Notes: a model not told the origin generated them from the sequence alone. Counted from the first letter of the stretch, positions 9,218 to 18,616 are shown. The stretch: DNA of 41,451 nt from Bacteroidota bacterium (GCA_027484125.1 JAIXUI010000157.1:1-41451), one strand, 5' to 3'. Program-made: numbers and translations.

Positions 9218-10066
9218 TTATTTCTGGCGATATACTTTGATGTAGTCCACCGTCATGGTTTGTGGAAATGGGGTAGCTCCTGTTGGGAAGCCCACGAAAT
9301 TTCCACCTACTGCAATGTTGAGAATCATGAAGAAGGGCTGATTGAAGACCCACTCTCCGGTTAAATCTGCTGGAGCAATTCGCTGATAAAGGAAGCCATC
9401 AACAAAATAATCGATGAAATCTGCGCCCCATTCTACGGCATAAACATGGAAGTCGTTGTTGAAGCGGCCGTTGGTGAGCATGTAAGACTTGGTCTTGGCA
9501 TTGCCACCGGAATAGCCGGGTCCATGGACGCTACCGTGGTTGATGTGCGATTCTTGCCCGCGCTGCTCCATGATGTCTATTTCTCCACACTGTGGCCAAG
9601 GTACGCTGTCGATATTGGCGCCGAGCATCCAGAAGGCAGGCCAGATTCCGGGGCCGGTTGGGGTCTTGATGCGCGCTTCGAAGCGGCCGTATTTCTGCTC
9701 AAAAAGCCCTTTGGTTTTCAACCTGGCCGAGGTAAAAGCAGAACCTGAGAAGTTCTCTCTTCTTGCCGTAATCACCAGTTGTCCTTCGCCATTCAACTGA
9801 ACGTTGGAGGTACGCTTGGTATAGAACTGCAATTCTGCATTTCCCCAACCATTGTTTCCGGTCCCGATGTCATAGGTCCATTTGGTACTGTCTGGCAGTG
9901 TTCCGGCGGTTCCTTCGAACTCATCGCTCCAGGTAAGTTCCCAGTTACGCTGAGGAAGCTCCTGTATAGCCTCTCTTTCGCAGGCACTAAATGCCAACAA
10001 TCCGGTAGCCCAAAGTGAACCGGCGATGAACCAGTTGCGTAGGGTAGATAGTTTTTGCGTTTTCAT
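9218..10066 (-). CDS. GH16 laminarinase, lipoprotein (endo-beta-1,3-glucanase)
   Basis: A 282-residue GH16 enzyme. The N-terminus is a lipoprotein signal ending LAFSAC with lipid-anchored C29. The jelly-roll catalytic domain covers about 40-282. Catalytic residues lie in CGEIDIMEQRG: E162 nucleophile, D164, and E167 acid/base. The preceding WPAFWMLG (142-149) and the HGSVHGPGYSGG stretch (177-188) are typical of bacterial laminarinase-type GH16. It should cut beta-1,3-glucan chains internally. Membrane anchoring places it on the cell surface or periplasmic face, upstream of transport. The start ATG at 10066 lies 21 nt after the lipoprotein gene before it, so they are one transcription unit. 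Lichenase activity on mixed-linkage glucan is possible. Confidence 0.9.
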   Translation of the reverse strand: MKTQKLSTLRNWFIAGSLWATGLLAFSACEREAIQELPQRNWELTWSDEFEGTAGTLPDSTKWTYDIGTGNNGWGNAELQFYTKRTSNVQLNGEGQLVITARRENFSGSAFTSARLKTKGLFEQKYGRFEARIKTPTGPGIWPAFWMLGANIDSVPWPQCGEIDIMEQRGQESHINHGSVHGPGYSGGNAKTKSYMLTNGRFNNDFHVYAVEWGADFIDYFVDGFLYQRIAPADLTGEWVFNQPFFMILNIAVGGNFVGFPTGATPFPQTMTVDYIKVYRQK

Positions 10067-10087
10067 GTTTAAGGAGTTCTTTAGGGA

Positions 10088-11971
10088 TTAAAGGCGGAAT
10101 AGGATGTTGTCGAGGTAAATGGTGCCGTTGCCTTCGAATTTCAACTGAAAGACGTTGTTCAAATTCACTGGCGAGAAGTTGGATAGCGGAATGTCCACGC
10201 TGTTCCAGCCTGCTGTTGTTGGTACGGTGAGGGTGAAAGATTTTTCTACTGGCCCCGGACTAATCAGGAATACCCTAAGGCTTGTCGAGTTAACGGAATA
10301 ATAATCGAGGTGAAGAAAGTTGAGGCCGTTCAGGTTTTGATTGGAACCCAGTTCAATGCCTTGGTAATTCAGGTTGCTATAAACAAGGGTGTTGTTTCCG
10401 CCAATAGGCACTTGTGTGACTACAGTAGCTTGTCCCCAAACAGGGTTCAGATTGGTTCCGGCAATGTTGGTGTAAGCATCGCTGAAAACGGAAACTACCG
10501 TTGCCGCTGAATAGGTGGGGGTTGGCGCCGGAGCTGATGGCACGGTGGACATTTTATAGAAGTAAACATTGTCCAAGTAGAGGTTAGGAATGGTACCAGA
10601 GAGTACCAATTGGGCCAAATTGGCGCGGGTAGTAAGTCCGGTGAAGCTGCTCAATGGAATATCTAAACTCACCCACTGATTCGACTTCAAGGTAGGCGCC
10701 GCAATAGTGACTTCATGGGATTTATCGTCGCCACCACCGAAGACGTTGTTCGGACCAAAATCAACTAACAAAACCTTGAAGTTGTTAGGGGCAGTGGTGT
10801 TGTCGGGTGTCCAAATGTCGAGGTGAAATCCGTCCATCGTAGTGGCGTTGATGGTTTGTGAAGTAAACTCGATGCCTACGAAGTTGAGGCTCTTGTAGCG
10901 AATCACATCGTCACCCTGAACCTGAATGAAGGTATTGTCGGCGGTTGAAAACTGCCAACGGGTGTTCCAGGTGTCCACCGGAACGTTGTTATAGGCGTTG
11001 GAATAGAGGGAAAGAACGTTGGCCGCATCGCGGGTTGGCACTGGTGCTTTAATTACCGGACCTGGCACGGAGCCCACCGCATTGATGCGCATGGTGTTTC
11101 CTGTTGGCTTTTGGTTTACGGTTGCTGTAATGTTCGCAGTGCCGGGACCAATAACGGTTACTACGCCTGCTGCATCTACGCGAGCTACAGAAGAATCTGA
11201 GGTGGAAAAGTTGAAATAATTTGGAGAGATGTCGGCTACTTGATTCACCCCGGTGGGCAAATTCGCAATCACTTGCATGCCTGAAATAGTGACACGATCG
11301 CCAGGCTCAAGCCCGGAAATTACGGTATCTCTTCCTCCATTAAACACACTGGTAGCCGCTCCCAAAGTGCCTAATTTTTCAAATCTTACTTCATCAATCC
11401 AGAAGGTGTAACCACGGCCGTTTTCAGGGCCGGTGGCATAATAAAAGAGGCCTTTTTCTGCACTCAATTTTGTTGCATCAGGAATAGGAATGATGACTTT
11501 CTTCCAGTTGGTGTTTACCTGCATACCGCTCAGGGTAACGAGGTTACGGTTGGCGCCGAAGTCGTTGCCGAAACCGAGGGTGGCAATGGTGGCGGGCTGG
11601 GTGGCTTTGATGTAGAAGGTTAGGGCGTTGTAGCCAGACAAGTTGCGTCCGGTTTTGCTTAAGAAAACCCCACCAGCATATGAGCCTGTAGGTGTGTTGG
11701 CATCTGGCACATCAAATCGCATAGACTGAAGCGAATTGTTGTAGGTTACCGCTCGATCTACCTGGAAGGCGCGCACGTCGGAACCTCCGAAGGCGGCATA
11801 AGCGAGGTCGGGGGTAAAGTCGTCTCGGAACACGTCCGGATTGGCAGGAAAGGAGATTGGCTCCAAATCTTCCAGCGCTCGTTTCTCGCAGCTGGTGCTC
11901 ACCAGGAGGGATGCTGCAAGCAGTCCGAAGGCAAGCATGGAGGTAAACCGATTCGTCGTATTGGTACGCAT
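10088..11971 (-). CDS. Surface glycan-binding-like lipoprotein with three jelly-roll modules and a BIG2 domain
   Basis: A 627-residue lipoprotein with signal ending LLVSTSC (C28). There is no catalytic motif. A first carbohydrate-binding-like beta-sandwich spans about 45-198 and ends WIDEVRFEK. A BIG2-type Ig-like domain (about 208-300) contains FSTSDSSVARVDAAGVVTVIGPG. Two further beta-sandwiches (about 315-473 and 485-627) are similar to each other; both end in a YLDN(V/I) strand (YLDNVYFYK, then YLDNILFRL at the C-terminus). Such end-strand Asp residues in jelly-roll CBMs often bind structural calcium. The protein probably holds beta-glucan at the cell surface beside the GH16 lipoprotein, a role played by SGBP proteins in Sus-type loci. 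No SusD-like TPR fold is seen. The ligand is inferred from neighbours. Confidence 0.75.
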   Translation of the reverse strand: MRTNTTNRFTSMLAFGLLAASLLVSTSCEKRALEDLEPISFPANPDVFRDDFTPDLAYAAFGGSDVRAFQVDRAVTYNNSLQSMRFDVPDANTPTGSYAGGVFLSKTGRNLSGYNALTFYIKATQPATIATLGFGNDFGANRNLVTLSGMQVNTNWKKVIIPIPDATKLSAEKGLFYYATGPENGRGYTFWIDEVRFEKLGTLGAATSVFNGGRDTVISGLEPGDRVTISGMQVIANLPTGVNQVADISPNYFNFSTSDSSVARVDAAGVVTVIGPGTANITATVNQKPTGNTMRINAVGSVPGPVIKAPVPTRDAANVLSLYSNAYNNVPVDTWNTRWQFSTADNTFIQVQGDDVIRYKSLNFVGIEFTSQTINATTMDGFHLDIWTPDNTTAPNNFKVLLVDFGPNNVFGGGDDKSHEVTIAAPTLKSNQWVSLDIPLSSFTGLTTRANLAQLVLSGTIPNLYLDNVYFYKMSTVPSAPAPTPTYSAATVVSVFSDAYTNIAGTNLNPVWGQATVVTQVPIGGNNTLVYSNLNYQGIELGSNQNLNGLNFLHLDYYSVNSTSLRVFLISPGPVEKSFTLTVPTTAGWNSVDIPLSNFSPVNLNNVFQLKFEGNGTIYLDNILFRL

Positions 11972-12000
11972 GGTGCTGTTTGATTAATCGTTGGAGGAAT

Positions 12001-15000
12001 TTATTTGCCTAATGAAATTTGAACGTAGGTGCGGATTTCCCATTCGGTACCGTCAGGGAATCCTATCGCTAATGGGTCTGGCACTAACACTCCGGCTGCA
12101 TCCAATACTTGAATGGGTGAATAGCGAGGAGAATAGCGGTTGAGGGTGCGGTAGGTGCAGCGAAGTCCGATTTTGGTGGAAGCGGTCATGAACCAATCCG
12201 GTTTGGCTACTTCGGTGGAGATGTCACCAATCCACTGCATCGGGAAGGTAAGGTTGAAGTCGCGGTGGTAGTCGAAAGGCCCCCAATCGTTGAACTTACC
12301 GATGGCGGTGAATTTCATTTTCTTGTATATGGTACGGAGGTCGAAACCGAGGCGTTCAATGGTACGAGCATCGCTACCGTTGGCTTGTCCGTTGCCCCAG
12401 TAGAAGTTGGCGATAAAGCCTAGGTCGGGGTTAAGTTTCGAAACGATGCGGGTGTTGAGCTCCCATAGATCCTGGGCCGGTGCAGCTCCAGGGAAAACGA
12501 AGGTGGTTCTTCCGTTGGCCAAAATACCGATGGCTGCATCTTGGGTGGTAGGGAGATGGCGATACACAAAGTCAGCACTCATGGCAAACTTGGCATCTTC
12601 CGAACGGTCGTTGTCCCACTCATACATCCAGGTTCCTGGCGTTGGGTCGTAGGTTAGCAAAAGCTCTCCAGCCACTGTTTCTCGGTTTGAGCGAACAGAG
12701 AAGGGGTCGTCCAAGATGTTTCTGGGTCTGGCAGGCGCCAGCACATTACCACCAATTGGACCTTCAAGGGGCTTCTGATACAGGAAGTTTGGTGCTACCT
12801 GAAAGTGTCCCATGTTTACTGTAAAGCCGCTAAGCACGTTGTACATGTTGCCACTTCCCACGTCTTTCAGTCTCCAGCCGGTGAAGGTTTTGGTTTGATC
12901 CATGCCTCCATTGGCCACTAGTCCCATGTAGGAAGCTAAACCGTACCAGTTTACCCTGCCGGCAGATAAGGTTAATTTGATTTTCCCTCCGAAGTTGTCG
13001 TTGGTGTTGATTTGATCTTGGAACACTTCTTCCACGCCATTTACTGAACGAACAAGCTGGAAGTTGCGGCCATTGAGTGGCTGACCACCCCAAAGGCCGC
13101 CAATATCGAAGCCGAAGCCGCCCATTTTACGAGAAACTACGAAAGAAGCACGGCGTGTTTTCGGCATCGGCACGGCAAAAGAGCTCTGAATGCCGCTTCG
13201 TTGGGTGATGTCTTCGTGGAAAATACCGCTGAGGTTGAAGCCTTTTACATTGCGGTTGTATTTCACTAAGAAGGCTGGGTTGGCTCCCCACCAAAGTTCC
13301 GGACCAAAGGCCACTTTCAAGCCTTTCATGCCACGCTTGCCTTCCATCTCAAATCCAAAGGGTGCTTCTCCATTGTAGATGTCGATGTTCGGGCCGTAGT
13401 TTGCTTCCGGATAAAGACCGAAAAAGTCGCCTTCGTAGCCCCAGTGGTAGTGTCCGGTACGATAAAATCCGGTGAGATTGAAATTTTTATGGCTCCAGGT
13501 GATGGTACTTCTATACAACTGAAAACGGTTGTTGGAGTTGATCATCATGGGGCCGTTTGGGGTATTGACCGTAATGCGGCGACCACGATTCTCATAGAAC
13601 ACTTCATCAATCGGATTTTCTGCCACGTTACCGAGTACATTAAACTGAATGTTCGCCATCACATTAGGTGCAGGACGAGCGGTAATGCCTACGTTAAAGG
13701 ATTGCATGTGATCGAATCCAAGACGGTTAGGGTAATTCTGTTTGGTAGGGTCTGCATTTTCAGGCGTTGCAATCAAACTTCCACCGGTATTGAAGGTGAG
13801 GAAATTGGCTTGTAAATCGCTGAGGTACAGTTTGCCTTTGCTTTCAGCGTTAAGGGCTGCTTCATCGCCTCGCGCTTTTAGCACTGCATCGGTGGTTTGA
13901 ATGCCGTCGAGTTGGTTGAGGCCGGCTGCCGCATCATAAGGATTGAAACGGTGAACTTCTTTCAATGCATAATAAGCGGCGCGTGGATATAGCGGATAAA
14001 TGCCTCTTTCGTTGGTTGGTCCTTTGGCGCAGATGCCGAACCACTCTTCGTTCATGTTGTTTTCCCCTACGATATAGTCATTGGAGTAACCACCATTCGA
14101 CCAGGAAGCTGCTACATCGTGCTCATCAAGTCCGGTAGTTTGTCCGGTTTTCCACCAACCATCGCTAAACTGAAAGGTGAAGCCGCCCAAGCTGTTGTTA
14201 GCTCTTCCTCTTCCTGATGCATGAGCATAGATTTCTTTCCAGTTGCTCACCAGCAACTCTGCCTGAAAAGCCTGGTCTTCTTTGTTCGCTTGGGTATTGT
14301 ATGCGTCGGCACCAAACTCCGTAAGAATGACAGGCTTGCCATATTCTTTGCTTACGCGGTCGAATAAATCACCAAAAGAAGGCCCACGGTAAACGTTGAT
14401 TCCAAGAATATCGACATCCTTACAGGTTTCATTGATGATGTTGAGAAACAACAAATCGCCGTTACAAATCGCTACCGGGTGCCCTTTGTCTATGGCTTTC
14501 ATTTCAGCCGCTGCTTCGTTGAAGAGGCGGTACATGGGATAAGCGGCTTGGGTGGACTTGCGGTCTTTCACCGGAATGTCTTCCGTCTCCGCTCCTCGCC
14601 AAAAGAGTCCGTAGTTGTTCTCATTTCCTAATAAAAAGAGGAGCAATCCCGGCGTATTCCGATAGGCTTCGGTCATCTGGCGAACTTCTTTCAGCAGCAA
14701 CTCTCGAACATCCGAACGAGCATAGTCGGTGTTGGGCTCCCATTTGCCATTTAAAGTAAGTCCATAGCGGCCAAAGGAATGATTAAGCATGGTGTATATT
14801 CCATACTTCTCGTAGATATATTGAATCCAGCGAGGAGGCACACCGGTGTATTGACGAATGGTGTTCACCCCCATGTTTTTCAGCATGGGCATCTCATTAT
14901 CTAAGGCAGCTTTAATTACCTCCTCAGACTGATTCCACAAACTGTAACTGTAATTGGTCCCAATAGGAAAATAATCCCAGTTCATTCCATTCACGAACAT

Positions 15001-15126
15001 TTCCCGGCCATTGGCTTCTAACCGAAATCCGCGTTCCGATTTTTTAACTTCTACCCTGCCCGATTGGGACTTACCCAACCAGGGTAGAAGAAAAAAGCAC
15101 AACAAGAGCGTAAGTCTTTTCTGCAT
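12001..15126 (-). CDS. Clan GH-A glycosidase (GH2/GH72-like) fused to a C-terminal outer-membrane-barrel-like domain
   Basis: First gene of the operon, 1041 residues, signal peptide 1-20. Residues about 22-400 form a clan GH-A TIM barrel. FVNGMNWDYFP opens it, GVNTIRQY follows, the acid/base is E169 in LGNENNYG and the nucleophile is E270 in PVILTEFGAD. This resembles the catalytic domain of GH2 and, at the start, GH72 glucanosyltransferases. From about 430 to the end the composition changes to alternating polar/aromatic strands with Gly/Asn-rich turns (for example FNLTGFYRTGHYHWGYEGDF-like strands). It ends in TYVQISLGK, as in outer-membrane beta-barrel proteins. A GH domain displayed on its own barrel would process glucan at the surface. 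The transglycosylase alternative and the barrel call are inference; the hydrolase residues are seen directly. Confidence 0.7.
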   Translation of the reverse strand: MQKRLTLLLCFFLLPWLGKSQSGRVEVKKSERGFRLEANGREMFVNGMNWDYFPIGTNYSYSLWNQSEEVIKAALDNEMPMLKNMGVNTIRQYTGVPPRWIQYIYEKYGIYTMLNHSFGRYGLTLNGKWEPNTDYARSDVRELLLKEVRQMTEAYRNTPGLLLFLLGNENNYGLFWRGAETEDIPVKDRKSTQAAYPMYRLFNEAAAEMKAIDKGHPVAICNGDLLFLNIINETCKDVDILGINVYRGPSFGDLFDRVSKEYGKPVILTEFGADAYNTQANKEDQAFQAELLVSNWKEIYAHASGRGRANNSLGGFTFQFSDGWWKTGQTTGLDEHDVAASWSNGGYSNDYIVGENNMNEEWFGICAKGPTNERGIYPLYPRAAYYALKEVHRFNPYDAAAGLNQLDGIQTTDAVLKARGDEAALNAESKGKLYLSDLQANFLTFNTGGSLIATPENADPTKQNYPNRLGFDHMQSFNVGITARPAPNVMANIQFNVLGNVAENPIDEVFYENRGRRITVNTPNGPMMINSNNRFQLYRSTITWSHKNFNLTGFYRTGHYHWGYEGDFFGLYPEANYGPNIDIYNGEAPFGFEMEGKRGMKGLKVAFGPELWWGANPAFLVKYNRNVKGFNLSGIFHEDITQRSGIQSSFAVPMPKTRRASFVVSRKMGGFGFDIGGLWGGQPLNGRNFQLVRSVNGVEEVFQDQINTNDNFGGKIKLTLSAGRVNWYGLASYMGLVANGGMDQTKTFTGWRLKDVGSGNMYNVLSGFTVNMGHFQVAPNFLYQKPLEGPIGGNVLAPARPRNILDDPFSVRSNRETVAGELLLTYDPTPGTWMYEWDNDRSEDAKFAMSADFVYRHLPTTQDAAIGILANGRTTFVFPGAAPAQDLWELNTRIVSKLNPDLGFIANFYWGNGQANGSDARTIERLGFDLRTIYKKMKFTAIGKFNDWGPFDYHRDFNLTFPMQWIGDISTEVAKPDWFMTASTKIGLRCTYRTLNRYSPRYSPIQVLDAAGVLVPDPLAIGFPDGTEWEIRTYVQISLGK

Positions 15127-15370
15127 AAAGTGGTTCTTTTTAAGGCTTCTCTAAACACGATTACATGCTCAGATTCGCCTGTTGATTTTTTTGAATTTGA
15201 TTGGCCTGTTTTAGCGATTTCTCAAACTAAAGACAGGTATAAATCTAGTTTTATCTTATTCTCTTGTCAAAAAAGGGACTACATCTCTACTACTACAGAA
15301 TGAAAAAAATCGCTTAAAATGTTAAAAATCAGCACATCTTTACTACATCAATTTGTGCGATCAGGAACCT
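15127..15370. promoter_or_regulatory. Divergent control region of the glucan operon and its regulator
   Basis: A 244-bp A/T-rich spacer between divergently transcribed genes must hold both promoters. I could not place a full Bacteroidota promoter on either strand. The nearest -7-like element for the operon is TTAGTTTG on the minus strand (about 15222-15229), one base from TAnnTTTG. The clearest signal is a 13-bp direct repeat, ACATCTCTACTAC at 15281-15293 and ACATCTTTACTAC at 15334-15346, with one mismatch and a 53-bp period. It is listed separately. Confidence 0.6.
15281..15346 (+). promoter_or_regulatory. Candidate operator: 13-bp direct repeat with 53-bp period
   Basis: ACATCT(C/T)TACTAC occurs at 15281-15293 and 15334-15346, 12 of 13 bases identical. 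The 53-bp period is five helical turns, so both copies face the same side of DNA. The downstream copy ends 24 bp before the regulator ATG at 15371. Placement in the spacer shared by the operon and the HTH regulator suggests a binding site, possibly for that regulator. Function is inference. Confidence 0.4.
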
Positions 15371-18274
15371 ATGCGTCATCTTTTGCTGAAGAGCTTATTT
15401 TTCGGAATTCTTACTTGGCTGCCTGGCGGGCTTCATGCACAATCCAATTGGAGCACCACAGAAGTGCTTAAGTTTTCGCGTGAAGACTATGGCGGAGGCT
15501 CTCAAAACTGGGCCATAGCTGAGGACGATAAGCAGCGTATTTATGTAGCCAACAACGAAGGATTATTGATTTTTGATGGCCAACGTTGGCAAAGATTTCC
15601 AGTCCCCAACCAGACCATTCTTCGCTCTATTGCCTTAGACCAACAAGGTCGGTTATTCGCCGGTGCTCAGGACGAGCTAGGCTATTTTGCCCCTGACCAG
15701 CACGCCCGTTTGAAGTTCCACTCCTTAAAATCGCTAATTCCGATTGCAGCCCGATCATTTCAGGATGTTTGGCAAACCATTGTCTCCAACGATGGGGTTT
15801 TCTTTCGCTCAAGTAAATCCATCTACCGCTATCACCAAAACCGCATGCACGTACTCCCTTCGCGCATGGGTTGGCGGTCTCTTCATGCCCACCATGGCCG
15901 TGCTCTTGCCCATGAGGTGAGCCAAGGATTGTTGCAATGGAACCAAAACCAATGGCAAACTTACTTGCCGGCAGCTCAGTTACCGGAAGGGTTCAACCTG
16001 ACAAATTTGGTAGAACTCGGCCCCGATTCTAGCCTGGTTTGCAGTGAAAGTCATGGCCTTTTCATCTTAAGCAAACGCCAACTCAAACCGTTTAAGGTCA
16101 AGAGTGAGCTGTTCAACAACTTCCAACATTTCACTTCTTTAGCTATACTCCCCGATAGTTCCTTCTTAATCGGCACTTACTTCAATGGCATCTACCGGAT
16201 TTCCCGAAGGGGCGACCTACTGGGCAACATCTCTAACAAAAATGGCTTAAACAACAACACCGTTCGTACGGTATATGCTAACGCCAGGCAGCAAGTGTGG
16301 ATTGGCCTCGACAATGGCATCGCTTTTCTCGACCATGACAACGCCATCAGGCACCTCAATCCTTCCCTGTTCAACAACGGGGTTGGGTATGGGGTACACC
16401 GCTTGGGCAACAACCTCTATTTCGCCCTCTCCACCGGCTTGTTAAACATGCCACTTAACGGAAGCAGTAACCTTGGCAACCTGAATAATAACCTTCAATT
16501 GTTGCTACGTGGCCTAAGTTGGAACATCCACACAGCCGGAAATCGCCTACTCGCCAGCAGAGACGATGGCATTTGGGATTTAACCAATGAAAAGCCCATA
16601 CCCATTCTTCGACGCTCCGGATTTTGGACGGCCAGAAACCTTCCGAACGCGGCACTTGGAAACGCCAATGTAGTGACCGGCAGCTATGAGGGCCTCTTCC
16701 TCTTCGATACGCGCAGTCAAGCCGTTCAGAACCTGGGCGCCTGGCCGGAGTTCAACGAATCTTGCCGCTACCTCGAAGTGGACGGCCCTTTCTTCTGGGT
16801 GTCCCATCCTTATCGGGGTGTTTACCAAATCAACCGAAACAATCGCCAAAAGAAGCTGTTTCGTGAAGCAGATGGCTTGCCAAGCAACCTCAACAACCAC
16901 GTTTTCTACATCAGAAAACAGATTTTGGCAGCAACCACCCAAGGGGTATATGAATTCAACCCAAACACCAACCGGTTTCAACCCTCCACATTCTACCAGC
17001 GGTTTCTAGGCAATAAACCTGTCCAATATCTGAAGGAAGATGCCGAAGGAAGCGTTTGGTTAATTCAAGATAAACTACCCGGCGTCATCGACTTTCATCA
17101 TGAGCAGCCTCAACTGATTGTGTTCCCTGAATTAGCCAATAAAATGGTCAGTGGCTTTGAAAACATCTATCCTTACAACCGCCAAAATGTGTTTTTCGGA
17201 AGCGACGAGGGGTTTTACCACCTTAACTACGAACGTTATGTGCAAGACATTCGTCCATTTTCCGCTTATTTAGCTCAAATTCATGCCATTGGTGACACCG
17301 ATAGCAGCCTTTTCGGAGGCTTTCCCACAGGTGATTTAACCCAAAACCTTGCGCTTCCATACGATTTCAACTCCATTCAGTTCAGATTCGCCGCCACTGC
17401 GCTCAATCCTCACACGCGCATGGAGTATTCTTATGTACTCGATGGCTTTGAAAAGGAATGGTCAGACTGGTCATACAAAGCTGAAAAAGACTACACCAAC
17501 CTGCGGGAAGGAAGCTACACTTTCAGACTAAAAGCCAGAACAGGCCCAGGAAGAGAATCAAAGGTTTTTCAGTTTACAATTCGCATCCAACCACCATTCT
17601 ATCGGTCTTGGTGGGCTTACACCATCTACAGCCTTGCAATTCTTGGATTTCTTTATGGAATATTGAAGTTTCAAGCGAGAAAATATCGCAAACGTCAGGA
17701 AGACCGGCGAGCGGCTGACCAACAGCGATTTGAAGAAGAGCAGAAACAGATGGCTTATCAGCATCAACTCGATCTTGAAAAGACAGAGAAAGAGTATATC
17801 AGGCTACAAAAAGAAAAACTCGAAGCCGAAATCAATCATAAGAATGCAGAACTCGCTACAGCAACCATGAATTTGGTTCAGAAGAAAGAGTTTATCCTTA
17901 AGCTGAAAGCGGAGTTGGCCCAGCTTCAAAAAGGACCGCAGGAAAGCTCAGATACACCAGAGCTGCGAAAACTGCTCAAAACTCTAGGCGAAGAAGAAAA
18001 GCTGAACAAAGAATGGGATCACTTTGCCCAGCATTTCAATAGCGTACACGGTAACTTTCTGCAAATTCTGAAAAGCAAGTTCCCTTTATTAAAGCCTCAC
18101 GAAATGCAACTTTGCGCCTACCTCCGCATGAACCTCAGCAGCAAAGACATCGCTCCGCTCATGAGTATTTCGGTGCGTGGGGTTGAAATCAGCCGTTATC
18201 GCCTCCGTAAAAAACTGAACCTGAGCACCGAAGAAAACCTGGTTCAGTACCTCATGGATTTGAAAGCGAGTTAA
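15371..18274 (+). CDS. One-component membrane regulator: reg_prop sensor, Y_Y_Y domain, TM, coiled coil, LuxR-type HTH
   Basis: A 967-residue regulator using the ATG at 15371; an in-frame TTG at 15353 would only lengthen the signal peptide. Signal peptide 1-24 (GLHAQ). Residues about 25-660 are two-component-regulator propeller repeats, as in the periplasmic sensor of hybrid two-component systems. A Y_Y_Y domain lies at about 665-738 (MEYSYVLDGFEKEWSDW). One membrane helix (about 748-767) and a charged coiled coil (about 770-870) follow. A LuxR/NarL-like HTH is at the C-terminus (about 909-967), with SSKDIAPLMSISVRGVEISR as the recognition core. There is no histidine kinase, receiver or AraC domain, so the sensor is tied directly to DNA binding. 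Divergent placement makes it the likely activator of the glucan operon, triggered by a glucan oligosaccharide. Confidence 0.85.
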   Translation: MRHLLLKSLFFGILTWLPGGLHAQSNWSTTEVLKFSREDYGGGSQNWAIAEDDKQRIYVANNEGLLIFDGQRWQRFPVPNQTILRSIALDQQGRLFAGAQDELGYFAPDQHARLKFHSLKSLIPIAARSFQDVWQTIVSNDGVFFRSSKSIYRYHQNRMHVLPSRMGWRSLHAHHGRALAHEVSQGLLQWNQNQWQTYLPAAQLPEGFNLTNLVELGPDSSLVCSESHGLFILSKRQLKPFKVKSELFNNFQHFTSLAILPDSSFLIGTYFNGIYRISRRGDLLGNISNKNGLNNNTVRTVYANARQQVWIGLDNGIAFLDHDNAIRHLNPSLFNNGVGYGVHRLGNNLYFALSTGLLNMPLNGSSNLGNLNNNLQLLLRGLSWNIHTAGNRLLASRDDGIWDLTNEKPIPILRRSGFWTARNLPNAALGNANVVTGSYEGLFLFDTRSQAVQNLGAWPEFNESCRYLEVDGPFFWVSHPYRGVYQINRNNRQKKLFREADGLPSNLNNHVFYIRKQILAATTQGVYEFNPNTNRFQPSTFYQRFLGNKPVQYLKEDAEGSVWLIQDKLPGVIDFHHEQPQLIVFPELANKMVSGFENIYPYNRQNVFFGSDEGFYHLNYERYVQDIRPFSAYLAQIHAIGDTDSSLFGGFPTGDLTQNLALPYDFNSIQFRFAATALNPHTRMEYSYVLDGFEKEWSDWSYKAEKDYTNLREGSYTFRLKARTGPGRESKVFQFTIRIQPPFYRSWWAYTIYSLAILGFLYGILKFQARKYRKRQEDRRAADQQRFEEEQKQMAYQHQLDLEKTEKEYIRLQKEKLEAEINHKNAELATATMNLVQKKEFILKLKAELAQLQKGPQESSDTPELRKLLKTLGEEEKLNKEWDHFAQHFNSVHGNFLQILKSKFPLLKPHEMQLCAYLRMNLSSKDIAPLMSISVRGVEISRYRLRKKLNLSTEENLVQYLMDLKAS

Positions 18275-18616
18275 TTCCAAAAAGTATTTTACGGAAGTAG
18301 CAAATTCAAGAGAAAGTCCAACCCATGAACTTGAAAACATCTATTTACTCAAAAGATAGCGTACTTGCTTATCCAAAAAAACCATTAATTACTCCATTCT
18401 CAAGGTGTTGATAAGCCTTCTTCTTGGCGGTTGCCCTACTCAGTATTAAAGAGACAAGGATTTAAAACAGTCCTTTTATCCATTGGTAATTTTCCTTGTA
18501 AGGATTTGGAGCTGCCAAAAGCTGTGGTTCTTTCTTTAGCTCTAACTGAAGGGCACTAATGTTTAGTGCGGACCTTATGATGAGCACAATTTCTAAGAGA
18601 ACTATTAGTGCAATCA
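18275..18616. other. Intergenic spacer without recognised feature
   Basis: 342 bp between the convergent regulator and cytochrome gene ends. I see no ORF with coding character, no RNA gene and no stem with a following T-run that would serve as a clear terminator for either gene. Confidence 0.5.

Noticed and set aside
15127-15370. A complete TTTG-N19-TAnnTTTG promoter for the glucan operon
   Set aside because: Only one-off -7 matches were found, without a -33 element at the right distance, so no promoter is claimed.
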